DNA of 11,911 nt from Candidatus Omnitrophota bacterium (GTDB taxonomy: Bacteria > Omnitrophota > Gorgyraeia > 2-01-FULL-45-10). This document shows, in pieces, positions 1-5,512 of the stretch. The DNA is taken from the NCBI GenBank assembly GCA_003140915.1, contig PLLI01000102.1, positions 1 through 11,911 on the forward strand, written 5' to 3'. The notes beneath the pieces were generated by a model, which made no database searches, had not been told where the DNA came from, and was given only the letters and a program-made list of their open reading frames with translations. Position numbers and translations under genes: made by a program. Every line of letters begins with the position of its first letter. Position 1 is the stretch's first letter.

Positions 1-274
1 CACCCAAGTCCTGTTTAAGGCTATTCAGTTCTTCTTTGGTCTTATCCAGTTCCTGTTTTGCTCCCGCCAACCCCTGTTTAGCGGCCGTCAGCTCCTGCTG
101 TTTCAGTTGGACCTGCTCGGCAAGCTGTTTTATCGTGTTCTCTTTCTGCTGGACCGATTGACTTAATTTGGCGATCTCATTTTTCAATTGCTTTATTTTT
201 GTAAAGCCTGCATATCCTGTAACAATTAAAAGTGCCGCCAGAACAACTATGACTATCACCGATGCATTTTTCAT
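1..274 (-). CDS. Membrane-anchored coiled-coil protein (3' end outside window)
   Basis: The first 91 residues are visible; the gene runs off the left edge, so length and C-terminal function are unknown. The ATG at 274-272 has a strong ribosome site (GGAGG, 5 nt upstream). A short N-terminus (MKNAS) leads into one hydrophobic segment at about residues 5-24 (VIVIVVLAALLIVTGYAG). Lys/Glu/Gln-rich heptads then begin at about residue 25 and continue to the window edge, with repeated units of the QELxxAKQ and KEELNSLKQ type. This is a single membrane anchor, or uncleaved signal, followed by a long extracytoplasmic coiled coil. Such proteins are often structural or adaptor components of the envelope, but no family can be named from this part. 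The start lies 62 nt after the stop of the beta-barrel candidate gene, with no strong terminator between them, so co-transcription is possible. Confidence 0.8.
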   Translation of the reverse strand, partial: MKNASVIVIVVLAALLIVTGYAGFTKIKQLKNEIAKLSQSVQQKENTIKQLAEQVQLKQQELTAAKQGLAGAKQELDKTKEELNSLKQDLG

Positions 275-336
275 TACAACCTCCTTTTGTTATCTTTTTA
301 TTTTATATCAAGGCCCTTTGCCCGTAAAGGATTAAT

Positions 337-1218
337 TCAGAAATCGACGCTCGCTACTCCCTGCAGATAATATCCTTTATCGATATCTATCTTTTCGCCT
401 GCATGATGGAATCTTAATTGACGATTAAAAACGCCTCCTGCCGAAAAGGAGGTATCGATACACTTGCTGGGCCTGAAATGAAATCCGCCCCCGACCCATG
501 CCTCCCGGTAACTTACCAATATATTATCATCGTTTCCGTTACGGACCTTATACTGGTTGAAGAGGACCCATTGACCTTCCGCCAATAGATCCAGCTTATC
601 ATTAACTTTGTAAAGTATATGCGGGTATTCTGTTGTTAAATAAAGCGTTATCTTGTCTGTCGGCGTATAGATCATACCGCCTATAATTTGAGTGTCGTTG
701 TCGAAATCGGTAAAAAACTCAGGCCCGCAGATGAACGTCATCTGGTTATTAGGGATATAAATGATAACTACTCTGGTCGGGATCAGAAAACTCTTGCTTC
801 CAAAACAATGCACATCGGTTGCAAATGATGGATTAATGCTTGCCCCGAGATACGTATTTTTAATCTTAAATATCGGCACTTTTCCTTCTAATGTAATACC
901 CATATTTATCAAAGAGCTCGGCAAAGGCCTCGGGATCGTTTTACCTATGCCGATATAATCGATCGCGGCGGAAATAGTCATCGGCAGCTTGTCGAGGATC
1001 TTAAAATCATAACCGCCTTCACCGCCGGCCTCCAATATGCTCACCTTACCCGGCTGAGCCTCAACTCTGGAAGGTAAGAGATACCTCGTGTAAGCGGTAA
1101 CATTAAACTGCTTTGGCACCTCTTGAGAATTAGCCGTTTTGCCCGTTTCCTCGGCATTGGCATATGAAACGAACATCAAAACGAAAAGGGCCAGGGCCGC
1201 TCTTTTGCTTTCGGGCAT
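337..1218 (-). CDS. Exported protein, probable outer-membrane beta-barrel, unknown function
   Basis: Encodes 293 residues. Basic residues K5 and R6 are followed by a hydrophobic stretch and an ANA-EE junction, giving a signal peptide probably cleaved after residue 22. The mature part has no long hydrophobic helices. It shows alternating strands rich in Tyr, Phe and Gly, such as ITLYLTTEYPH, EAWVGGGFHF and YLQGVASVDF, and ends in phenylalanine, the usual terminal residue of Gram-negative outer-membrane barrels. Two internal cysteines (in DVHCFG and TFICGP) are unusual for a barrel and could form a disulfide. I do not recognise a named family; a porin-like or transport barrel, or a structural envelope protein, are all possible. 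The start is well set by AAGGA 5 nt before the ATG. It lies only 19 nt after the 3' CCA of tRNA-Ser with no terminator between, so the message probably shares a primary transcript with the tRNA. Confidence 0.75.
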   Translation of the reverse strand: MPESKRAALALFVLMFVSYANAEETGKTANSQEVPKQFNVTAYTRYLLPSRVEAQPGKVSILEAGGEGGYDFKILDKLPMTISAAIDYIGIGKTIPRPLPSSLINMGITLEGKVPIFKIKNTYLGASINPSFATDVHCFGSKSFLIPTRVVIIYIPNNQMTFICGPEFFTDFDNDTQIIGGMIYTPTDKITLYLTTEYPHILYKVNDKLDLLAEGQWVLFNQYKVRNGNDDNILVSYREAWVGGGFHFRPSKCIDTSFSAGGVFNRQLRFHHAGEKIDIDKGYYLQGVASVDF

Positions 1219-1237
1219 ACTATCCTTTTAAATAAAG

Positions 1238-1328
1238 TGGCGGAGAGGGAGAGATTTGAACTCTCGAGGCCTTTAGAGCCTACGCGCTTTCCAAGCGCGC
1301 GCCATAGACCGGACTAGGCGACCTCTCC
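1238..1328 (-). tRNA. tRNA-Ser (anticodon GGA), encoded CCA end
   Basis: Folds as a complete class II tRNA on the minus strand. The acceptor stem GGAGAGG (1328-1322) pairs perfectly with CCTCTCC (1248-1242). G1241 is the discriminator and CCA is encoded at 1240-1238. The anticodon stem-loop GCGCGCTTGGAAAGCGCG carries the GGA anticodon, reading serine UCC/UCU codons. A long variable arm (TAGGCTCTAAAGGCCT) is typical of tRNA-Ser, and the T arm has the GTTCAAAT loop. The gene is tightly packed: its 5' end is 8 nt after the stop codon of the GH5 gene and its 3' end is 19 nt before the ATG of the beta-barrel candidate. Its last 27 bases (T arm plus acceptor) are copied exactly on the opposite strand at 9752-9778. 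Confidence 0.97.
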
Positions 1329-1336
1329 GAATGTTA

Positions 1337-2569
1337 TTATTTCTTTTCCGCGAATCCTTTTTCCAGGACCGCGTACAGCTTTTTGTTAAGCGTAAAATTT
1401 TCCGTCCGCCAGGAGAAGATCATCCTCCCCTTCTCCCTCGGCCACAAGGAAGCATAAGTCTCCCAGCCGTATATGGGACCCTGACGGTTCACCCACGGCG
1501 GATTGTCGAGATATCTATAGACACCGTCGGGAAAAGCGTAATTCGCGACCGTCTTATATGTCCAGTACGTCCAGCTTATCCCGTTATCTTTGAATACGCT
1601 GAGCATGTCCTCCACCCATTTCACTTCACCGAAGTGGCCGTCGCGCGCGTTCACGCCGAATTCGCCCATGTAGAGCGGCACGTCATTATGCTCCATGAAC
1701 ATGCGGTACGGCTTTGCCAGCATTTCGAACCGCTTTTTGTTCCATATTATGCTATAGGCCCTGCCGGGATAATATAATCCGATTTTGAAATTATGCGTGA
1801 AATCGTACGGCGCGTAGGTGTGGATACTGTATGCCGTGTTAGGGTCCTCGGGCCTGCCCAGGGAGGCGAGCCTCTGCGCCCAGAAATTCCCTTCGAGAAA
1901 TATTATATGCTTTGTATCCGCGTCGCGTATCTCTTTGGTCGCCTTTACATAAAGATCTTTTAATGCAGCCTCGTTCGTGAAAGGAAGCACGGGCTCGTTC
2001 AGGACGTCGTAACCTGCGACAGCGCTCGAATCCTTATATTGCTCTGCAAGGAAACGCCATAGCCTTAAATACCGGTCCTTATTGAATTCATTTGAGAAGA
2101 GTTCCTGATGGCCGTAACAATCCGAATGCCAGCCCGGATTTTGTGCGCCGGGCGCGGCATGCATGTCGAGTATGCAGTATATGCCGTATTTTTCGCACCA
2201 GTCCACCGCCCTGTTCAGATAGCGAAGGCCTTCTTCGTTCAGGCTGAACGGCTGATCCTCGAATTCTATCAGCCGGTAATTGAACGGGATCCTGATACAG
2301 TTGGCGCCCCAGCTCTTTATCGTCCTGATATCCTCTTCGCGGATGAACGTATCGCGGAACGAGCGCGTGAAATCCTCGAGCGCCTCGCGGCCGAGCGCCT
2401 TTTCAAACTGCTCCTTGAAGGCCTTCTCAGGTATATTGCGCCCGAAGAGCATGTAGCCTTCCATCATGAGCCAGCCGCCGAGGTTCACGCCCTTGAGCCT
2501 TACGGGCCTGCCGGCCTCATTCACTATCCGAGTCCCGTCAACTTTTAGAAACGGTAATTTTTTGTGCAT
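1337..2569 (-). CDS. Glycoside hydrolase family 5 (cellulase/exo-glucanase type)
   Basis: Encodes 410 residues with the hallmarks of a GH5 retaining glycosidase: the substrate-site arginine in RIPFNY (R93), the histidine of LDMHAAPGAQN (H137), the acid/base glutamate in VLNEPV (E192 of the N-E-P motif), HTYAPYDF (H250, Y252), the nucleophile glutamate in YMGEFGVN (E303), and an aromatic platform in SWTYWTYKT (W336). The N-terminal GVNLGGWLMMEGYM resembles exo-beta-1,3-glucanase-like GH5 members, but the exact beta-glucan substrate cannot be read from sequence. No signal peptide is visible, so the enzyme looks cytoplasmic, which is odd for a polysaccharidase; it may trim imported or endogenous oligosaccharides. 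The reading frame closes (TAA) three codons upstream of the ATG, so the start is firm. No Shine-Dalgarno is present; a TATAAT box 8 nt upstream suggests a nearly leaderless mRNA. The stop is 8 nt before tRNA-Ser. Confidence 0.93.
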   Translation of the reverse strand: MHKKLPFLKVDGTRIVNEAGRPVRLKGVNLGGWLMMEGYMLFGRNIPEKAFKEQFEKALGREALEDFTRSFRDTFIREEDIRTIKSWGANCIRIPFNYRLIEFEDQPFSLNEEGLRYLNRAVDWCEKYGIYCILDMHAAPGAQNPGWHSDCYGHQELFSNEFNKDRYLRLWRFLAEQYKDSSAVAGYDVLNEPVLPFTNEAALKDLYVKATKEIRDADTKHIIFLEGNFWAQRLASLGRPEDPNTAYSIHTYAPYDFTHNFKIGLYYPGRAYSIIWNKKRFEMLAKPYRMFMEHNDVPLYMGEFGVNARDGHFGEVKWVEDMLSVFKDNGISWTYWTYKTVANYAFPDGVYRYLDNPPWVNRQGPIYGWETYASLWPREKGRMIFSWRTENFTLNKKLYAVLEKGFAEKK

Positions 2570-2577
2570 GAAGTATT

Positions 2578-2583
2578 ATTATA
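2578..2583 (-). promoter_or_regulatory. TATAAT -10 box of the GH5 gene
   Basis: A perfect TATAAT reads on the minus strand, with its last base 8 nt before the GH5 ATG. The implied transcription start, near 2571, leaves a leader of only about two bases. The -35 region at 17-bp spacing (TGTAAG, 2606-2601, on the stop codon of the 52-aa gene) matches the consensus poorly, so this rests on the -10 hexamer and on the lack of any ribosome site. Read-through from the upstream operon is the alternative. Confidence 0.45.
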
Positions 2584-2601
2584 CAATATCCGTTGATACG
2601 C

Positions 2602-2760
2602 TTACAGCTGTTTTTCGTTTATCTTGATGAGCCAGCTCTTCATTTCCCTGAGCTCTTTGATCAGCTCACATTCGACAGCCGCCATGTCGCACATGAATTT
2701 TTTCAGATATATGACGCTCACCAGGATCAAGACAGCGATTATTCCCAATATTATCGTCAT
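2602..2760 (-). CDS. 52-aa single-pass membrane mini-protein
   Basis: A short gene below usual length cut-offs. The ATG at 2760-2758 overlaps the TGA of the RlpA-like gene as ATGA, and GGAGG lies 7 nt upstream (inside the RlpA-like gene's last codons), so translation is well supported. The 52 residues comprise an N-terminal hydrophobic helix (MTIILGIIAVLILVSVIYL, residues 1-19), a short KKFMCDM segment, and an amphipathic, charged helix (CELIKELREMKSWLIKINEK). Cysteines are at 24 and 31. The topology is probably N-out with a cytoplasmic helical tail, by the positive-inside rule (K20, K21). I recognise no family. Coupling to the RlpA-like gene suggests joint expression and perhaps a partner or regulator of envelope enzymes. 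It is the last gene of the DUF523-GGDEF-RlpA operon. Confidence 0.72.
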   Translation of the reverse strand: MTIILGIIAVLILVSVIYLKKFMCDMAAVECELIKELREMKSWLIKINEKQL

Positions 2761-3128
2761 TTTCCGCCTCCTAATATCTCGACTTTTACTTTTATCGGGC
2801 CGCTCCTAAAACCGCCCGTCAGATCGTAAAATGCTTTTGCGGCCAGGTCTATTATGCGCCCCTTTGCCGCCAATCGCTTGTTCGGCCCACGGTCATTTAT
2901 GGTAACGATGATCGCCCTGCCGTTCTCGAGGTTCGTCACCCTGACCCTGGTGCCCAACGGCACTCCCCACATCGCGGCATAGTGCCCGTTGACATAAAAC
3001 TTATTGCCGGAGATGACAAGGCCCCTGTACCAGGACGCGGTCCCGACGCGCGTTTCAGCCGCAAAGGCATATGCCGAAAGCGCAAGGCAAAATACCAGGG
3101 CCGATATAAATATTTTATAAAGGCTCAT
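2757..3128 (-). CDS. RlpA-like double-psi beta-barrel protein, exported
   Basis: Encodes 123 residues: a signal peptide (residues 1-23, ending AYAFA) and one compact RlpA/barwin-like domain. Recognisable blocks are GTASWYRG (29-36; family consensus ASWYG), PLGTRVRVTNLENGR (57-71) and VTINDRGP (75-82). The conserved aspartate of NDRGP (D79) is present. The usual AAH before the PLG block is AAM here, and the NGE-type segment reads NGH, so residues linked to the lytic transglycosylase activity of classical RlpA may be missing. It could be a glycan-binding or structural relative rather than an active peptidoglycan enzyme. There is no C-terminal SPOR domain. The start lies 14 nt after the cyclase stop and lacks a clear ribosome site, which points to re-initiation coupled to the upstream gene. 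The 3' end overlaps the 52-aa membrane protein by 4 nt. Confidence 0.88.
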   Translation of the reverse strand: MSLYKIFISALVFCLALSAYAFAAETRVGTASWYRGLVISGNKFYVNGHYAAMWGVPLGTRVRVTNLENGRAIIVTINDRGPNKRLAAKGRIIDLAAKAFYDLTGGFRSGPIKVKVEILGGGK

Positions 3129-3142
3129 ATGCGTTGGATTTT

Positions 3143-3961
3143 TTACTTTCGATCTACAAATATTATGTCGGATTTTTTTAGAGAGACCGTTCCTTCGCCA
3201 ACATCCATCTTAAACTTAAGAACGATGCCGTTATCGTCTTCCCGCACTATCGCTCCTTCGACGGTGTGCCCGGATCTCAAATATATTTTCGCGGAAGGGG
3301 ATGATACGCTCTTTTGCACTGAGATTATCCTGTCACGCAAAAAGTTCAAGTCTATCTTAAAAACGTAATGGGCCGTTGCTATAGCCCCTATTACGATGGC
3401 CGCCAACAGCGCCATAATAATACTGCGCTTCCGCGATTCAAACCCCATGCTAGAAAATTGGGTGATCTTGCCTTTGCCGCGTTTCTTGGAATAATACATG
3501 GCCTTGTCGGCCATTTCCAGCATCTCTTCCGGATCGCTCCCATCGTGCGGACATGAGGCAATGCCGCCGCTGAAAGTAACCTTATATTCACGCCCCTTAA
3601 AAAGAAATCGCCTGTTCTTTACATTGTTTTCGAGCTGGACGGCCAGGTGGAAAGTCTCCTTCGAGTCCATGCCGGAAAAAATGACTACGAATTCATCTCC
3701 GCCAAAACGTATTATCGAGCAATTTTGGTCGTCAAGGTTCAGGCGGAGCGAGCTGGAGAAATACTTCAATACGTCATCCCCGAACATGTGGCCGTACTTA
3801 TCATTAAATGTTTTGAATTCGTCTATATCTATGACGAGGAGGGAATAAGGTTTTCTGTAAGCAGAATATTCTGCCTGCGCCTTCAGCAAAAATGAATTAA
3901 GAGAGCCCTTGGTATAGCATTTCGTAAGGAAATCTTTTTGGTCATCGTTTATTTGCATCAT
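3143..3961 (-). CDS. GGDEF diguanylate cyclase with C-terminal TM and extracytoplasmic domain
   Basis: Encodes 272 residues from the ATG at 3961, chosen because GGGAGG lies 9 nt upstream and because it overlaps the DUF523 stop as ATGA; a longer frame without a ribosome site exists upstream. The N-terminal cytoplasmic GGDEF domain (about 10-170) has the metal-binding aspartate of VIDIDEFK and an intact RFGGDEF (85-91), so it should make cyclic di-GMP from GTP. The position of the inhibitory I-site (RxxD) reads DQNC, so classical product inhibition is probably absent. Conserved FSGGIA and ADKAMYYSKKRGK follow. One transmembrane helix (about 179-200) leads to a 70-residue extracytoplasmic tail: a helical spacer, then a small beta domain (IYLRSGHTVEGAIV to SLKKSDIIFV, about 226-268) resembling short SH3/Sm-like modules. 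A sensor placed C-terminal to the cyclase reverses the usual order. Two genes downstream are envelope proteins. Confidence 0.92.
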   Translation of the reverse strand: MMQINDDQKDFLTKCYTKGSLNSFLLKAQAEYSAYRKPYSLLVIDIDEFKTFNDKYGHMFGDDVLKYFSSSLRLNLDDQNCSIIRFGGDEFVVIFSGMDSKETFHLAVQLENNVKNRRFLFKGREYKVTFSGGIASCPHDGSDPEEMLEMADKAMYYSKKRGKGKITQFSSMGFESRKRSIIMALLAAIVIGAIATAHYVFKIDLNFLRDRIISVQKSVSSPSAKIYLRSGHTVEGAIVREDDNGIVLKFKMDVGEGTVSLKKSDIIFVDRK

Positions 3962-4512
3962 AAAATGCGCCCTCCCTTCTTCTTTATCCGCCTTAAAGCG
4001 GCCAGGATGAATATGCGGACAAGGAAGCGTTCCCGTATCCTGCAATTGGTGAGGCTGGCCTCCGTCTCGATAGGTAAGCCGGCAAAACGTTCCACTACCT
4101 CGGCGCCGAAAAAACCGTGTGTCCGCGCGACCGAAGCCGACGATCTGGCAGACGGATAGACTTTTACGTTACCGAGACCGCATGAAGGCGAGCGGTTCTT
4201 CAGGATAAACCCGTCGACTTTATCTAGCGACGCGAGAAATTTCTTCGCGAAGGCTTTCATCTTCCCGGACACGTCCCTTCCCGTAGCCGGCTGGACGAGG
4301 CGCACGGCGGATCCCTGCTTTCTTACTATCCTTATGGGAGCGCGCGGAACACCCAAACCTATTTCGGCCTCGGGGCAGACAGCAACAAAGTCGACGTAAC
4401 CCTTCAGGTTTTCGACGAAATCGTCCTGTACGGCGGTGCCGTTCCACCGGCAGGCCGCGAACCCTAGGCACTTGCTTACGCATAATCTCGGTCTTGCAAG
4501 ATCTGCGCTCAT
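3958..4512 (-). CDS. DUF523 family cysteine-rich protein
   Basis: Encodes 184 residues from the ATG at 4512. The blocks RPRLCVSKCLGFAACRWNG (cysteines at 11, 15 and 21), VDFVAVCPEAEIGLGVPRAPIR, and LKNRSPSCGLGNVKVY define the DUF523 (YbbK/YbgA N-terminal) family, whose biochemical role is not established; the conserved cysteines suggest metal or sulfur binding. In many homologs DUF523 continues into DUF1722. Here the linker (LPIETEASLTNCRIRERF) is present but the protein ends in a basic tail (LRRIKKKGGRIL), so only the DUF523 half exists. A TTG seven codons upstream (4533) is also in frame, but neither start has an ideal ribosome site; the ATG matches the family's usual N-terminus better. It is the first gene of the operon that continues into the cyclase through a 4-nt overlap. 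Confidence 0.87.
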   Translation of the reverse strand: MSADLARPRLCVSKCLGFAACRWNGTAVQDDFVENLKGYVDFVAVCPEAEIGLGVPRAPIRIVRKQGSAVRLVQPATGRDVSGKMKAFAKKFLASLDKVDGFILKNRSPSCGLGNVKVYPSARSSASVARTHGFFGAEVVERFAGLPIETEASLTNCRIRERFLVRIFILAALRRIKKKGGRIL

Positions 4513-4551
4513 ATATTTTTTATGCTTCCGCAATGTTTTGTGTATGCTTTC

Positions 4552-4590
4552 TCCAAATAAAAAAGCAACCTTTTTGGGGCTGCTTTAAAA
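4552..4590 (-). terminator. Intrinsic terminator downstream of the PEP-CTERM gene
   Basis: On the minus strand a 9-bp stem, AAAGCAGCC (4586-4578) with GGTTGCTTT (4570-4562), closes a 7-nt loop and is followed by TTTTTTATTT. One pair is G-U on this strand and a mismatch on the other, which sets the orientation. It lies about 90 nt after the PEP-CTERM stop and 40 nt before the DUF523 start, so it ends the PEP-CTERM transcript and any short RNA begun at the promoter near 4643-4671, and may attenuate the DUF523 operon. Confidence 0.8.
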
Positions 4591-4636
4591 TTGATATTTA
4601 GTGTGCATTATCCATATCCATTCTCTTACGGCTTAT
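4553..4636 (-). ncRNA. Candidate ~84-nt small RNA or attenuated leader
   Basis: A sigma-70-type promoter at 4643-4671 predicts a start near 4636. The only strong element downstream is the intrinsic terminator ending near 4553. The interval has no start codon with a ribosome site and no open frame of note. Inside it lies a doubled ATGGAT (minus strand, 4621-4610), with a matching ATCCAT (4640-4635) just at the predicted start. Either this is a stand-alone small RNA from the PEP-CTERM 3' region, or the promoter drives DUF523 and the terminator acts as a leader attenuator. The prediction rests on promoter and terminator sequence only. Confidence 0.3.
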
Positions 4637-4642
4637 GGATAG

Positions 4643-4671
4643 ATTATACTACCAGGTGAGTCTTTAGGCAA
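4643..4671 (-). promoter_or_regulatory. Sigma-70-type promoter upstream of DUF523/candidate sRNA
   Basis: On the minus strand TTGCCT (4671-4666; 4 of 6 consensus bases) is separated by 17 bp from a perfect TATAAT (4648-4643). It begins just 10 nt after the PEP-CTERM stop. The spacing is optimal. Inverted ATCCAT/ATGGAT elements around the predicted start could be an operator. Confidence 0.5.
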
Positions 4672-4680
4672 GACCGATGA

Positions 4681-5280
4681 TCAGGCTTTTTGTTTCCTTC
4701 TTATAAAAGCCATTCCTAGCCCTCCAAGGCCAAAGAGAAGCATCGAGGCGGGCTCGGGAGTAGGAACCAGGCTGAGCTGGGCGGGGTGCCCGTAATTATA
4801 TTCTACCGAACTAAAAACGTCTGTGCCATTGCTGCGCAAATTAAAACCGACGTAAGGGGATTTTACCTGTGACATAAAATCTGTCACATCGAAATACGCA
4901 TCTTGACCAAACCATAAATTATCGGGCAATGTCCAGGTCCCGAGAAAATCACCTGCGTTGTAATCGGCAAACGTCAATTTTCCGTCATTACTTGCATAAC
5001 CGTATAGATTTACGCTCTTACCCCATAAAGGCAGGCTATAGGGATTTATCGAAAGGGTGGCTTTTTCGATGTTATAGGTAACCGAATTTAACGGAAATTC
5101 AACGACCCCGCGTATATAGCCGGCTGAAAGCAGATAACTGGATGTAACCACAGGTCCATTGGGATAGATACAGCCGTCATCGCTCGGGTTTATCACGTTA
5201 ACAATAACCGCATAAGAATTAGAAGAGAAACCAAGCAGCAAAGATACTACCAATCCGGCAAACAATAAGGTCCTTTTCAT
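4681..5280 (-). CDS. PEP-CTERM sorting-domain surface protein
   Basis: Encodes 199 residues from the ATG at 5280, chosen for AGAGGA just upstream and because an in-frame ATG at 5310 would leave only a few bases after the predicted sigma-54 start. A signal peptide covers residues 1-24 (ends SNSYA). The middle (25-170) is beta-rich with no membrane helix. Blocks such as GVVEFPL, ATLSINPYS and YFDVTDFMSQV resemble DNRLRE-type carbohydrate-binding beta-sandwich domains; this is a tentative likeness. The C-terminus is a textbook PEP-CTERM signal: VPTPEPAS (172-179), a hydrophobic helix (MLLFGLGGLGMAFI) and a basic tail (RRKQKA). Proteins of this class are cleaved and sorted by exosortase (EpsH family) to the surface or exopolysaccharide matrix. 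No exosortase is in the window. The gene appears monocistronic, with its own promoter and terminator. Confidence 0.94.
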   Translation of the reverse strand: MKRTLLFAGLVVSLLLGFSSNSYAVIVNVINPSDDGCIYPNGPVVTSSYLLSAGYIRGVVEFPLNSVTYNIEKATLSINPYSLPLWGKSVNLYGYASNDGKLTFADYNAGDFLGTWTLPDNLWFGQDAYFDVTDFMSQVKSPYVGFNLRSNGTDVFSSVEYNYGHPAQLSLVPTPEPASMLLFGLGGLGMAFIRRKQKA

Positions 5281-5325
5281 ATTTTCCTCTTTTCCTATAA
5301 TTTTTTCCACGTCTCATCTTTGATT

Positions 5326-5343
5326 TAGCATAAACTATGCCAA
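5326..5343 (-). promoter_or_regulatory. Sigma-54 (-24/-12) promoter of the PEP-CTERM gene
   Basis: The minus strand reads TTGGCATAGTTTATGCT from 5343. GG (5341-5340) and GC (5329-5328) are separated by exactly 10 bp, as required for sigma-54, within TTGGCA and TGCT contexts close to the consensus TTGGCAC-N5-TTGCT. The predicted start near 5316 leaves a leader of about 36 nt before the ATG at 5280. Established knowledge: PEP-CTERM genes in several lineages are linked to the PrsK/PrsR two-component pair, with PrsR a sigma-54 activator. Confidence 0.72.
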
Positions 5344-5400
5344 AAATAATACAATTTGGGCGTTGCTAAGTATTTATCTATGAATAAGATATGTAGAAGG

Positions 5401-5418
5401 TATGACAGACTATGACAG
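5401..5418 (-). promoter_or_regulatory. Direct repeat, candidate activator-binding site
   Basis: Minus-strand TGTCATA occurs twice with a 10-bp period (plus strand: TATGACA-GAC-TATGACA-G), placing both copies on one helical face. It lies about 85-103 bp upstream of the predicted sigma-54 start, the normal range for a bacterial enhancer-binding protein. A C-rich run (CCCCCC on the minus strand) flanks it. The function is inferred from position and repetition only. Confidence 0.4.
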
Positions 5419-5477
5419 GGGGGATGTTCGATAAATTAGACTTTTTTCCACTTTTTGTTGATTTTTTTCTACACTAA

Positions 5478-5503
5478 GGGCGCCCACCTGCAGGATGGGC
5501 CCC
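5478..5503 (-). terminator. Strong stem-loop after the patatin operon
   Basis: On the minus strand GGGGCCCA-T-CC pairs with GG-TGGGC-G-CCC around a TGCA loop, with one bulge on each side. It begins 10 nt after the stop of the last operon gene. No U-tract follows directly (TTAGTGTAG, then a run of A), so it is not a classical intrinsic terminator. It may stabilise the 3' end or mark the boundary before the PEP-CTERM promoter region. Confidence 0.45.
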
Positions 5504-5512
5504 TATTTAAGT

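Noticed and set aside
315..330. CCTTT/AAAGG hairpin between the beta-barrel candidate and the coiled-coil gene as a terminator
   Set aside because: The stem is only 5 bp, and the sequence after it is A-rich on the minus strand rather than a U-tract.
1331..1777. Long plus-strand open frame opposite the GH5 gene
   Set aside because: It is antisense to a strong GH5 domain with intact catalytic residues; the plus-strand protein has no recognisable domain or ribosome site.
4513..4533. TTG start seven codons upstream for the DUF523 protein
   Set aside because: Its nearest GGAG is about 17 nt away and the extra residues are outside the usual family N-terminus; the ATG at 4512 is preferred but not certain.
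5281..5310. ATG at 5310 as the PEP-CTERM start
   Set aside because: It lacks a ribosome site, would put charged residues before the signal peptide, and lies only about 6 nt after the predicted sigma-54 start.
5311..5460. Cyclic-di-GMP (GEMM) riboswitch before the PEP-CTERM gene
   Set aside because: The predicted leader is about 36 nt, too short, and I see no GEMM core motifs in the region.
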